This document shows, in pieces, positions 10,701 through 22,853 of a DNA stretch of 64,000 nucleotides. Positions within the stretch are counted from its first letter, which is position 1. Every line of letters starts with the position of its first letter. The notes under the pieces were generated by a model. That model did not search any database. It was not told the origin of the DNA and saw only the letters and a program-made list of their open reading frames with translations. The position numbers and the translations under genes were made by a program. The DNA comes from Quillaja saponaria (taxonomy: Eukaryota > Streptophyta > Magnoliopsida > Fabales > Quillajaceae): contig CM055605.1 in the NCBI GenBank assembly GCA_029379385.1, positions 19,441,001 through 19,505,000 of the forward strand, read 5' to 3'.

Positions 10701-12588
10701 AGCTTTCTGGACCTTCATTGGCTCTAAAGGATCAGTACTGTTCTCTCTCATGTGTTTCAACATCTTCATTTCCTCCCTGGCATTGAATGCATCGGATCTT
10801 CTCCTAATGGAATCTGGAAGCCCGTTGACGCGTACCTTGAACTCGTCATACTCTCTCTTTACCCTCCTTCGATCCTTGACAAAATCTGATCTGCTTTTAT
10901 TCTTTGTGGGATCAACTTTTAAGCTGAAGTAGCTGTCCGGATTCCTGGGCTCAATGTCGTGTTTTCGGCAAAACGGAACCCATAAATCAGCAAAGCTGGC
11001 AGCCTCAGCCATTGCCTCAAAGGTGAGGAGGGCACCTCCGTCATCAGAAATGTAACAAGCGAGCTTTTCCACTGGGTAGTCAACAGCTAATATTGAGAGG
11101 ATAGTGTTGGCGGTGACAAGTGGTGGCTCCTTCTCTGGATCAGCTGTGGACACAAAGAGGTCGACACCAGGTAAGTCAGACCGTCCTGTGGGATTGGATG
11201 GGGATGGCATGTCAAACTTTTCTCGGAGGACCTCAAGTTCGGTGGAGCGGTTAATGGGGCAAAGCTTTGGAACCTGGTCGAGGATCCATGAGAATGCAAA
11301 CCATATCTCACAGACAACTGACATGAGCCACAACCATACTGCTTCCTCATTTGGATGTGTTACTCTCCAGTGTAAGAAGAAGCACAAAACTACGAACCGA
11401 ACAGCTATAAGCAACCTGCATAGGCAACTTCTTGTACATTATTTACTGTAGTTTTTTTTTTTTTTTTGCTTGTTAGTTCTACCATAAGTATATATAAATA
11501 TGTTTATTCTCTAGCTAGGGATCGCTTGCTATTAAGTAGAGAACTAATTAATAAACACAATTGAATTAACCTGTAAGGGCTGATGATGCCGGCTGGGATT
11601 GGCAATTTCCGACTTAGGGGCTTCCATGGCTTGTCCTGTGATTCCAACATGCCTCCTTGTAGCCCTTCATCCCCATCATCACCGTAAATATCATCCTGGG
11701 GCCAGTAAGCATTACCAACTCCATATGTACCTTTTGTCTCGAATAACCACCTATTATGGTCGAATTCCCCGGTTTGGTTCCTCTTCATCACAGACATATT
11801 ATTTGGATCCCTTTTTGAGCCATTTGGAGCTGGCAATGGCAGTGCACCACTAGAAAAATCTCCTGCATCAGTCATCATAATCTCCCACTTTGTATGGCTC
11901 CTTACAACCTGGACAGATACCTGATTCTTTTTGTGCATCCATGTAGCAGTCTCTACAAATTTTGAACCTGCAACATCGAGTGCCTATAAATTTCAATATA
12001 TTCCTCATATACTATATATAAGAAAGGTGTATATAAAAGAAAATCAGCTGATAGAATTAATTTTTAGATCAGATGTCGCCAAAAAAAAAAAAAGGAAATT
12101 TTTTTATTTTTTTATATGTATATGTACCTGCAGTCACAAGGGATCACGTCAGCTCCCCTCTCATCCTTCATGACTTTTCCATCACAAGCAGGCATCGCAC
12201 AAGACGAGCCCTTGGCTCCAGCCATTTGAGGATGAGTCACTTCAGAATCAATCACCTTGTCCATCAAATGCGCTCTCGTTACGCTGTTGAATCCCCCCGT
12301 AAATAGAGAATTGGAAACATATTGCTCTTCTGCTTTCACGGCAACCGAGGAGTCCATGGGCTGATTGTCCGGGGTTGGCGGAATGTGAACCGTGTAGTTC
12401 ATGTAGTCCCCTGATAACTCTCCTGACATATCAAGGTCTTCTCTTGACAAACTGACATACCGTCCACTTGAGGTCCGTCTTGCAAACTTGACCGTTTGCC
12501 CACTAGAATTTCGTGTTCCTTGGGAGTTATTTGAACCCCCGGAACTACGTAAAGATTTCTTTGAAGGTTGGCTGGACAGAGATGCCAT
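7753..12588 (-). CDS. CSLD: Cellulose synthase-like protein D (CslD1/CslD4-like), six exons, five 1-nt frameshifts
   Basis: Golgi or plasma-membrane family-2 glycosyltransferase that makes beta-1,4-glucan (cellulose-like or mannan) wall polymer in tip-growing cells. Exons (minus): 12588-12128, 11967-11571, 11415-10611, 9919-9514, 9172-8834, 8727-7753, all with GT-AG borders. In order: [17 protein letters not shown] and [22 protein letters not shown], a RING-type zinc finger (CAMPACD...CRDCYMD...CPGCKEPYK), transmembrane segments, catalytic Asp motifs SDDGG, LDCDHY and VTEDVVTGY, then QVLRW, C-terminal transmembrane helices and the end [18 protein letters not shown] and [15 protein letters not shown] favour the pollen-type CslD1/CslD4 clade. 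Each of five sites needs removal of one base: near 11870, 9630, 9082, 8440 and 8288. Exon lengths then fit exactly, giving about 1125 residues, the usual family length. No point nonsense mutation is seen. It is a real gene with assembly errors, or a very young pseudogene. Confidence 0.93.
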
Positions 12589-13509
12589 TATCTAACTACC
12601 TATATTTACTTATTCTTTTTGCTGATGGTATTCAAAACTTGAAGAAATGCTCTCTATTTCTCAAAATTGTTCTAAGGAGATGACACAAGGTGGATAAACA
12701 ATTCAAATTGTACCAAAATTTGTGGAGTAGAGATTTTATTAGACCATATCAGAAAACAACATTGATAGGTCTTCCAAGATATATATGATGAAGCATTCCA
12801 GTTATATCTTGCAATAGGTTGGGAAAGCCAAAAACTTGTCTAAACAAATTACTGCAATTCAAACGAGGCAAAGAAGTAAAGTATTGATGATGACGAGTCA
12901 TGTCGTTTAGTTTCCAACTTTTGGGAACAAAAATAGGGGACACTTTGAATCTTGATTAGAAGGAAAGAGATGTTGTTGCTAGATAGGTAAGAAGGTTAAT
13001 TAGTAGAAATGAAGAAGATCGATGGACGGTGAGAGACCAAGTCCATCATTTGTAAGGCTATTTTTTAGGTGTTGTTAACAAGTTTTAAGGAATGTTTCTG
13101 TGGAGGAAGCATAGGTGCCAGGAGACTGTTCCACGTCCATGCATGTATAGCATTTATTTTATTTTTGCTTTTACTTCACGTCCATGTAGTTTTACCCTTT
13201 TCTTACAAAGACAAAACCAGCCATCATTGTATATATGACACATGGATTTAGCGTAATTATGTGGTAAGAATAAGTAAGATTTGAATAGATATATATATAT
13301 ATACTTATGCTAATGTAAAAAACGTCACCCACATATGCAAACCATTTCAAACTTTTAATATATAAAAATATTAAAACATCAGTAAAGATAACAGAATCTC
13401 CAGATAGATTCCAATTTTGCAAACCTATCAGCACACACACAAGCCATACCCTTCAAAGTATATATATTAATATCACATTTCCAAGTTATCGATGAATAAC
13501 ACCTTTCCT
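12589..13509. other. CslD 5' flank; no gene seen
   Basis: This is the upstream region of the minus-strand CslD gene and should hold its 5' UTR and promoter. It is AT-rich, with a short (TA)n run at about 13291-13303. I could not single out a TATA box or other element with confidence. The degraded gypsy pol begins at about 13510. Confidence 0.6.
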
Positions 13510-16000
13510 TCATCCGCCCAATAGGATATTTTTGCATTAATGAGATAAGAATGATAGCTCATTTAGACTGTGCATTGACGACAATTGAATAAAGTCACAG
13601 TTAAAAACAAGTATTCTCTCCTTAGGATTGATGACTTATTTGATCAGTTGCAAGGAGCTCAGTGTTTTTCTAAGATTGATCTTTATTCGGGGTATCATCA
13701 AGCTTTGAATTAAGAAGGAAGACATTCCAAAGACTACTTTTCATACTTGGTATGGACATTACGAGTTTTAGGTTATGTCTTTTGGACTTGCTAATGCTCC
13801 TACAGCGTTTATGGATTTGATGAATCAAGTGTTTAAGCCTTTCTTAGACCAGTTTGTCATTGTTTTCATTGATGATATTCTGGTATATTCTTGGAGTGAG
13901 GAGGACTATGAGCAGCATCTTCACATTGTATTGTAAACACTTAGAAAGAATAAGTTTTATGCTAAATTCTCTTAAGTGTGAATTTTTGCTGAATCAAATG
14001 ACTTTTCTTAGACATGTGATTTTCAAGGAAAAAGTTCGAGTGGATCCTTAAAAGGTAAAAGCAATTAAGAACTGGCCTCGACTAATAAATTTTTTAAAAT
14101 TCAAAGTTTTCTAAGTTTGACTGGTTATTACAGGATTTTTGTTGAGAATTTCTCTCGTATTGCATCTTCTTTGAATTAGTTGACTCCAAAAGGAGTCAAA
14201 TTTGTTTGGTCTGAGGCTTGTGAGGAAAGCTTTTGAAAGTTAAAAGACTTGTTTAACCTCAACTCCTGTTCTTACACTTCCCTCTAGTACAAGGTAATTA
14301 TACTGTGTTTTATGATGCATCTCACATTGGACTTGGTTGTGTTTTAATGCAGGATGGTAAAATAGTGGCATACGCTTCCAAGCAGTTGAAGAAGCATGAG
14401 ATAAACTACCTTACTTATGACCTTGAAATGGCAGCTGTAATCTTTGCCTTAAAGATACGGAGGCATTACTTATATGGTGAGATTTTTGCGATTTTCACGG
14501 ATGACAAAAGTCTTAAATATATCTTTAATCAGAAAGAGCTAAACTTGAGGCAGCGTAGATGGATTGAGTTTCTAGAAGATTATGATTGTTTAATTTCTTA
14601 TCATCTAAGTAAAGCAAATGTGGTTATGGATGCTCTGAGTAGAAATTTTATGGGTAGTTTATCCCATTTAACAGTTGTGCGTAGTTAGATTGTAAAAGAA
14701 TTATAGAGATATATGGTGGATGGAGTTAGATTTGAGGTGTCGCCCTAAGGGGTGTTACTAGCTCATATTAAAGTGAAGTCCACCTTTGTTGAAGCGATAA
14801 AAGCAGCATAAGCAGTTGATCTTGATTTGGGTACTAAGAAAGTTAAGTGTGATTAGGGGTGTTATTGATAATTTCAGAGTAGATAATAAAGGAGTATTGA
14901 GGTATCGTGATTGGATTTTTGTGCCATCTAATTTGGAGTTAAGGAGGAAGATTCTTAAAGCAGCTCATTGTTCATCATATGTCATGCATCTTAGCTCTTC
15001 TAAATTGTATCAAGATTTGAAGAAATTTTATTGGTGGGATGGTACGAAGAAGATGTCGCTGATTTTGTTTCTAGGTGTCTTATGTGCCAACAAGTAAAAG
15101 CTAAGCATCAGAGGCCTATAGGAGTGTTATAAAAAATGGATATTCAAGAGTGGAAGTGGGAAAAATTTACTGTATTATTCGTATCAAGGACTTCCTAAGA
15201 CTTTAAGGGGTTTTTATTTTATTTGGGTAATTGTAGATCATTTAACGAAGTCCACGCACTTTCGTTAGGTAAAAACTACTTATTCAGCACATCAATATAC
15301 AAAATTGTATCTGAATGAGGTTATTTAGTTGCATGGAGTACTAGTTTCTATCATTTCTGACCTAGGGCGCTCAGTTTAATACTACGTTATGGAAATCTTT
15401 TTAGGAGGCTTTCGGTACTCAGTTATTATTCAATACAATTTTTCATCCCCAAAACTAATGGTTAATTCCGAGAGAACTTTACAGACTTTGGAGGACATGT
15501 TACAAGCCTATGTTATGGACTTTAAAGGTAGTTGGGATTAATATCATTCATTAATGGAGTTTGCTTATGATAATAGCTACCATAGTAATATTAAGATGGC
15601 ACCATTTGAAGCACTGTACGATAGAAAATATAAATCTCTAATCGGATGATTTGAGACAAGTGAACATCAGTTGCTGGGGCCAAAGTTGATTCAGAATGCT
15701 ATAGAGAAGGTTCTTGTGATTCATAATAGATTACGGACAACTCAGAGCAATAGAAGTCGTATACTGATAATCATAGGAGGTAGTTAGAGTTTAAAGTAGG
15801 AGATCACGTGTTTTTGAAGGTTTCTTCTTTTAATGGCACTATGAGATTTAGTAAAAAGGGCAAGCTAAATCTAAGATTTATTGGATCTTTTCATATCTTG
15901 GAAGTTGGAACAGTGGCATACAGGTCAGGTGTTGCCCCAAAGATTTGGATAAAGTACATCCACTATTTCATGTATCAATGCTTCAGAATTATTTGTAGGA
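13510..16000 (+). pseudogene. Ty3-gypsy pol remnant (RT, RNase H, integrase)
   Basis: RT from about 13510: [45 protein letters not shown], and FIDDILVYS at 13868-13894. RNase H is the best-preserved piece (14305-14688): [25 protein letters not shown], where the first residue of the block is the catalytic Asp, then [25 protein letters not shown] and DALSR. Integrase follows, with LRRKILKAAH...Y zinc-binding remnants (about 14937-15097) and a core with WVIVDHLTKSTHF near 15220. Stops and frameshifts are frequent throughout, so no protein can be made. Confidence 0.88.
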
Positions 16001-16286
16001 TGAGTCTCATATTCTACTGAATTCAAGAGGTAGAAGTTGATAAAAATCTCATGTAAGAGGAGCAATCTAGTAGCAATTATTGATAGACAAGTTCGTAAAC
16101 TTCAATCAAAAGTTATTCTTTTTGTAAAAGTTATATGGCAACATCATAGGGAAGGCGAAGGAACTTAAGAATCTGAGAGTGTAATGGAACAACAATACCC
16201 ATATTTATTCGAATAATTAGGTAACTAATATAACTTCATAACTTACCATTTGAAATTCAGGAAGAATTTCTTTAAATGAGGGAGAT

Positions 16287-17329
16287 TGTTATAATCCAAT
16301 AATCTAGCGTACATTTTGGGATGTTATATGTAAATTATCGTGATTGCATAAATCATAAATTTTCATGAAATAAATTAAAGTCCATAACCTTATTTATTGA
16401 CTTGGAGCATGAAAGTTATTTGAATAAATTTTAGTGATGTGCAATTTAGTATGTGATTAATCATATAATAATAATAATATATGATTATATAAGTATATAT
16501 TTAATTCTAGGATTAATATCCTCCACAAATCCACACAATTTAATTTGGCCTTTCATTACTAATTTAGTATTTTATTGGTTTAGTCTTTTTCTCCCTTTAT
16601 CTTTTCCATTTATTACATTCCGTTTAGTTTCTTCCCCCGTTTCCTCAAGCTGGTCGTGGGTCTTCATATACTTAATAGCTAAGTTAAATCATTGGTAAGT
16701 TTATCACTTTCTTGTTCCTTATAGCAATAATAGCTTGTATATTAGGGAGAGGATGTGTAAAGGAAGTTTATAGCAGCTTGCTGCTGAAATTTATTTTCAC
16801 CTTCCTATCCAACGCTAACTTTGTTTTTTTTTTTTTTGGCCATGTGAGATTGGTTGTCCATGATAGCACAAGAATACTGCACTTTAGCTATGAGGGGTGG
16901 CTATTTTTCTTGACCATGAACTTCAATTTTTCTTACAGTTAATTCAGCAAAATTAGGGATGCTATTCTGTCCTTGTAATTTGGAGGTTTTATGAGTAGGA
17001 TTGGGGTAAGTCTTGGAGCTGTCAACAGGTTAGTTGACCACCTTGCCATCATCCTTTGATTGCCTTCATTCTTGTGATTTTCTCTTGTTTTAGCCAAGGT
17101 AAAGTGTAGCTAGGGACTGCCCTATTTTACATGAACATTCACCTTCAATTTGAAGAGTAACTTCTTTCGGCCAAAGCAGCAAGAAGCTGCATATTAAATA
17201 AGCAAAAACCGTGGGAGGTTAGATAAGCATTCTTAAGTGTTTAAAGCAATTTATATGGAATTATTAGTGGTAGTTGATGTTAATTAGTTATAGAATTATT
17301 TTAGGAATTGGAAAGTGAGTAACATGAAT
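16287..17329 (+). repeat. Gypsy 3' LTR, first part
   Basis: Begins TGTTATAATCCAATAATC directly after the purine tract. Its first about 100 bp match, in reverse complement, the end of the solo LTR at 20850-20947, including the TGTTATAA(T/C)CCAATA start and the ACATTTT(G/A)GGATGTT block. It is cut at 17329 by the solo LTR. The 5 bases before the cut are ATGAA. Confidence 0.88.
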
Positions 17330-20300
17330 GTCACACCCCTAATAAAGGCATGACTGGCCAGAGGGATTGGATAACCAAACCTCCATAACTCTGACTTCAA
17401 AACAAAGTAACAAACATGACTCTTGGCCCATCCAAAGGATAAAAGCAACTTTTATACAACAGAAATTCATTGTATAATTTATTTTCTGAAACAGTTAAAA
17501 ATTTACTGAAATTCTTTGGCAAAGGTCCCCTAACAATATGGAACATGCCTCAAAACACAAACACATATGCTCATGATCTCACGCAATAATAATACCAAGA
17601 CAACAAGGAGCTTTGCTCCATCCACATCCTAATCAAGACAAATAACTAGACTCTTACATTAAACCAAAATTAGACACCTCATAGTTCTAATGTAACTACA
17701 AATTTTCATCATTGACTTGCAAGTCTGAGATCCTGGAAATACCTTGCCGTACTCAATCGGCAAGTCACAAGCTAGGCGACACCATGTACAGAACTCATGT
17801 CACTAAAATAAATATCCACGAGAGAAGGGTGAGTCCTATGGACTCTGTGAGTGGAAAATCATGACTACAAGGGCACCAAAAGGCCATATGATCACAAATT
17901 AATCAGAGCAGTAATATCACTGTAAAACAACCAAAAGGCTAACGAGTAACCCAACCTCGTACAACAGTATCACCCCCTACCAAGCATTTACGGGCCCGCA
18001 CAACAAATTAATCTCCGTACATAATCCATCCCTACTAGGGCTGAGCACTTAATTTAAAAAAATATTTATCAGAATTAGAATTTCTCGTGATTTTAAATCA
18101 GACTATCCTAGGTACACCTGGATCTTAGTTCTCGAACTAAATATCATTTCTCAGAAAAATTTTCATTTGCTGGCCCTTATCAACCACAGACAATTTCAAA
18201 CAATCATGATTCAAATAACTCACCAACACATTGCACTAGCACATTTATTTAAATATACATATAATTGCACATAATAATCTAGCCCCTAAAGGCAACAATT
18301 AACCACTCACCTTCAACTGATTCCATTCACCACTTGCACTCTGCGTTCGCACATCACATCAGGTCCATATTAGGATCTAGAACTGAAAATTTATGTTTCC
18401 AAATAATACTTAGTTAATTAATATTATTGTTATAACTTTTTAATTACTAAGCTTATATATTAACTTATATAGGTTTCTTTATGAAAGTTTTTCTATTAGG
18501 CTATTATATATCAAGTAGTATAAATTGTACTTTATGTGGTAAGGTTGATAGTGAAAAGATATTTTAGATGTCTTGATAATGCATAGGGTAGAAAGAAACT
18601 ATTAGAAAAGTTAGAAAACATGGGTGAGTTAAAGATGTTGAAACTGTCTAAACTTGGGGTTTGGACCAGTGTTTACTTTAACAATCATATCTTCCTCTAG
18701 GAAATTCCAAATCTAGTTTCATAAAATTCATTAAATACTAGACACATGTAGCTTTATAATGGTATCTCATTTGTAATTTTTAGATTTGTATATCAATACA
18801 GTTTATTCTTTGAAGTTGTGTCAAATTCTACAAAACGCAGGATTTTGACAGCTCTGACCTTATCTTAGTTAATTGAATATAACTTTTTATAGGAAAAAGG
18901 AAATCCAATTCTGTTTGTCGAGTTTATTAATAGACAAGTATATATATTTTTATTATTTAGAAACTTTTTCCTAAAATTAGTCTTGAACCCACTCAATTCC
19001 TTACATGAACCAAAAAATAGGGCACTGCACAATTTCCTAATTATCAATATCAAACTCTAAGGCTTATAAAAAAAATATTCATACTAGGTAATTAAATTAT
19101 GAAACTTTTCCATTCTTTCTTATCAAGATATTGGGAGCATTCCATATTCTTCACTCTATTTCTAATTCAATTTTTAAAACCCTCTAAAGTTAGTTATACT
19201 AAAAATCCTGCATGACCTAGCCGCAGTCTAATAGCTCTAACTAACAACATACTTGGAACCATGCTACGAAATTTTGTAGACAAAATCTCAAGACCTTAAA
19301 CTACATTTATCTTTTGAACTCTTAATTTAATTCAGTCTTAAAGACACTTGAAGTACTGAGTTTCTTTCACCTACATAAATCTGCCCCCTACACCCCTTCA
19401 AAACCACTTAACTCTCATTTTCTATCACTCTACCTACAACTAATCACCCTTTGTTCACACCTTTCACCCATTTTCTTTAAATCCTTAGGCTCACAACATT
19501 AACCAACAATGCTTTACTCTTTGTTCTTATGCTTTTTATTCAAATTCGAGTAATCCCTATCCATAAAGATTTAAAAGTTCCAAGTTTTACTCCTTATATT
19601 GTAATTAGTTTCTTGTAGGCATGTTATCAAACATCTCAAATGCATAATTTCTTTCCATTAATGTGTGTGTGCATATATATATATATATATATAGATATAT
19701 ATATACTGCACTAAGAATTTCAATTCTCATCTTATTTACATTCTAAGTATTGTTTTCAAATCAACTAATTTCCTAAAGTTCATTACATACCGGAGTTATC
19801 CACTCCCCACACAAACACAACCACTATCCATGTATAATCTTTAACCCTTTACTTCTCACTTATTTATTTCATATCCCTAATTAAGTTAAAAGGGATTACC
19901 ACTTATTCACTAAACTAATTCTTTAACTTTCATCTAAACATGATTTATATACTCCTAATATCAACATGCATATTTTACCCCCAAACTTCCACCTCAAATC
20001 AAACTATTTAACCTCCTACAAGCTTTAATTTACATAATTCTAACCATCAATTTCACCTTCTAACTAAATTCAAAGGTGCAGATTTTTATTTATTTTTATT
20101 CATATAGAACTATTGTCTAACACTAATTCAAGTCTCCAATAAAGCTCATGGAAAGGGAGGATATTCATACATTTTTTTCCTTCTTGCTACAACACCTTCC
20201 AAAGGCTTAAATCACCCTCCAACATACCTCTTAAAATCAGCCATGGAGGAGCAAAAAAATGACCAAGCTGCTGCCCCAAAACAGGGGGGAACGGCAGTTT

Positions 20301-20947
20301 GGTACAAAACTACTAAGAAGTTGCCTATTTACTCACACAAACACTTACAAACACACCATGGATACAGCCACAACAAGCAAAGATAAAGGCTGCATTTACA
20401 TAGCTATTTTAGGGAGCTTTACATTTATACAGTAGACCCTCCCACAGCCAACGTCAAGGCTATTCTATCCAGCCTTTAGCCTCCCCTTCTCGGTTGAAAT
20501 TAACTCTTGGATGCACCAACAACTAGGAGCAAGGCAATTGGACTCCCTCGGTTAACAAGAGAAAAAAGAAAATTCCCGAAAGCCAAGGAACACTAGAAGG
20601 AAAAAGAAGTAGGGGATATCCTCCACTTGCAGCAGAAAAATGAACAAATAAAGGAAAAAAAAAATCAAGACAAGGTCAGTCAAAAGAGGACAAAGAAAAA
20701 AACAACCAAATAATAATATATTGATATTAATTTATGGCTCAAAATAACTTTTAAGATATGTGGTAAGAAATTATTCTAAGATTTTATATAGATATAGATA
20801 TTACAACCATTGAGCTCTAATAAGTTATATATATATATCCAATTATTTTCTTATTTTAATTTGTTTCATGGAAATTTATGATTTACATAATCATGATAAT
20901 TTACGTACAACATCCTAAAATGTATGCCAAACTATTGGGTTATAACA
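17330..20947 (-). mobile_element. Antisense solo LTR (gypsy family), 3.6 kb, 5-bp target duplication ATGAA
   Basis: On the plus strand it starts TGTCACACCCC and ends GGTTATAACA, the reverse complement of the family's TGTTATAACC...GGGGTGTGACA termini. It is flanked by ATGAA at 17325-17329 and 20948-20952, a perfect 5-bp duplication. No PBS, purine tract or internal region is present, so it is a solo LTR left by LTR-LTR recombination. The first about 1 kb aligns with the LTR starting at 53339. The middle (about 18400-20100) is longer than in that copy and may contain further insertions. Contains an (AT)n run at about 19672-19705. Confidence 0.9.
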
Positions 20948-20952
20948 ATGAA

Positions 20953-22330
20953 ATTTTAGAGTAAGCTAATACTGAAGTTTTATGTAGATTCTTGATAATT
21001 GTGAGTGGTTAAACTATGTTAAAAATGGGTATGTGATAAGAAAATGAAAGAAATTGTAAGGATTGTGTTAGGAAATATATATACAAGGAATTAAAATAAA
21101 ATATATTTATAAAATGTTAAGGAAAAGTAGAAAATAAGCTATATGTGTATAAAGCCTTAATAATATATATAATCAACTAATGAATTAATTTTTGAATTGT
21201 GAATTAAAAATATAATCATATATAATTGAAAAAATTGTAAATTCAATTATGGATGATCACTTCAAATAATATATGAATTTATAATTTTCAACTTCAGATC
21301 TTGTTGAGGAACTTTCGACACCTTCACAGACTAGACGAACTAACGAAGCGTGTCCTTGAGCCTTATGAGTGAATTACTGTGCACTTTGGTTGCTAGATAA
21401 TTATGTGAAATGATTTACGTGAATTTGAATTACAGTTTGCTGTTTGAAATTTTTTGTGGTTGATAAGGGCCAATAAAGTGAATCTTTTCCGACATTATTT
21501 TTATTTTCAAAACTGAAATCCTGTACAGCTAGGATATTTTGATTTAAAATTCTGAGAGATTTTGATCTTGATAAATGTTTTTTTTTTTAATTTTTAGTGC
21601 TCAACCCCAATTGAGAAGGATTTTGTATAGAGATTAATTTGTTGTGGGGGCTGAGTTACTTGTTGGCCCTTTGCTTGATTTGTATGTTTTGATTGCTATG
21701 TTAAAATTATGAATTCCATATATTAAATTGATTTATATATGTTGTGAAATGTACGGGTACAATTAAATATAGGCATGAGATTAATTAGTGATATATGTGT
21801 GTTATGTGTTGTATGATGCTAGTACCTTTAGGGGAATGTGCTTAGCTCATTGAGTTTGTGTGACTCACTTTTTTCCTCTATTGTTGATTACTACCTGCCA
21901 ATACTACTATGGTAAGATATACCTCGGAATCGCATACTTGAAGCTGATAGGACGACACTTGTAGTCACTTAGGAGTATCTTTGATGAATTATTGTATATA
22001 TTGAATTAGCTATGTTGATTTGATGTGTTGTTAGGAGTAGAGCTCCACTATATATTGTGAATATTATAGTTTACCAGTAATTTATAAACAGGATTATTTA
22101 AACGTATTATGAGGCATGTTTCACTTTACGGAGTATCTCTACCGAATTTTCAGTAAATATTATATAGTTCAATAACCGCTTTATGATTTTATTGAAATTC
22201 ATTAAAGCCTTCTTAGTCTTAACTTAAATTGTTTAAGATTCAGTAGTACATTGTAAATAATTATTCAAGGTTATGGGGGTTTGGTTATCCATTCTTCTGG
22301 CTAGTCATACCTTTACTTGAGGGTGTGACA
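20953..22330 (+). repeat. Gypsy 3' LTR, second part
   Basis: Continuation of the LTR broken at 17329. It shows family blocks in sense orientation: GTGGTTGATAAGGGCCAA, a TGCTCAACCCC motif, TTGGCCCTTTGC, and the end GGTTTGGTTATCCATTC...AGTCATACC...GGGTGTGACA at 22330. It is followed by TCTTG rather than a primer-binding site, as expected for a 3' LTR. Confidence 0.85.
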
Positions 22331-22853
22331 TCTTGAGTAGGGTCCACACCTTAAAACTTGGTGGCTTCATCTTCCAAAAGTCATGCTAAACTAGAACATG
22401 AGGGATTGCCTCTTGCTGAGGCTAAACAGGTGGAGCTACAGGAGGGTGAGGGCTGAGGCTTGAGCTTGATGCTGTTGGGCTATAATCCCAACTAGGTTAC
22501 CTATTGTCCTTTAGACTTTGTCCAATCCTTATACAAGCTGCTCTAAGTCAGGACAAGGGGCTGTTGGTACGTAAGGACTAGTAGATCCCTGGTTGAAGCC
22601 AACATTATGCTACCTCACTCGACCCATAACAGTGGCCATTACGTCTCTTCATATCTAAAATAAACATAAACGATTTCAATATATATTATATAAAACAACA
22701 AGCAGTGTGTTAGAAAATCACAATTTGAAGTTTCAGGACGAATTAGAACATATCACTAATTTCACATACTTTGTGGATAACATACGCAAACAAAGCAATA
22801 ACGTCCCACATTTGCAATCAACGACCTTTAAACCCTAAGCTCTGATGCTAACT
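22331..22853 (-). mobile_element. Gypsy 5' internal region (PBS and start of gag), antisense
   Basis: Read on the minus strand this is the region just downstream of a 5' LTR: a PBS complementary to initiator-Met tRNA (GCTCTGATGCTA on the plus strand, 22839-22850, 10 of 12 with the consensus) three bases from the LTR end at 22854, then an untranslated leader, then gag-like sequence (about 22640-22400) with stops. It aligns with 55600-55985. The rest of the element is lost at 22330, where the sense LTR ends. Confidence 0.78.
22839..22850 (-). promoter_or_regulatory. Primer-binding site, initiator-Met tRNA (degenerate)
   Basis: Plus strand GCTCTGATGCTA, minus TAGCATCAGAGC, two differences from the consensus, three bases from the LTR start at 22854. 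Confidence 0.78.

Larger units (their letters stand above)
13510..22330 (+). mobile_element. Ty3-gypsy retrotransposon, 5'-truncated, 3' LTR split by an antisense solo LTR
   Basis: Pol remnant (RT, RNase H, integrase) ends before a purine tract (AAATGAGGGAGAT, to 16286). The 3' LTR then starts TGTTATAATCC at 16287. That LTR runs to 17329, is interrupted by a solo LTR of the same family in reverse orientation (17330-20947), and resumes at 20953 to end GGGTGTGACA at 22330. Without the insert the LTR is about 2.4 kb. The RT-RNase H-integrase order identifies Ty3-gypsy. The 5' LTR, gag and protease are absent. Confidence 0.88.

Noticed and set aside
19672..19705. AT, GT and CA microsatellites (also 25024-25058, 26113-26129, 54985-55009, 55142-55160) as regulatory features
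   Set aside because: They recur at equivalent positions within the same LTR family and need no special explanation.
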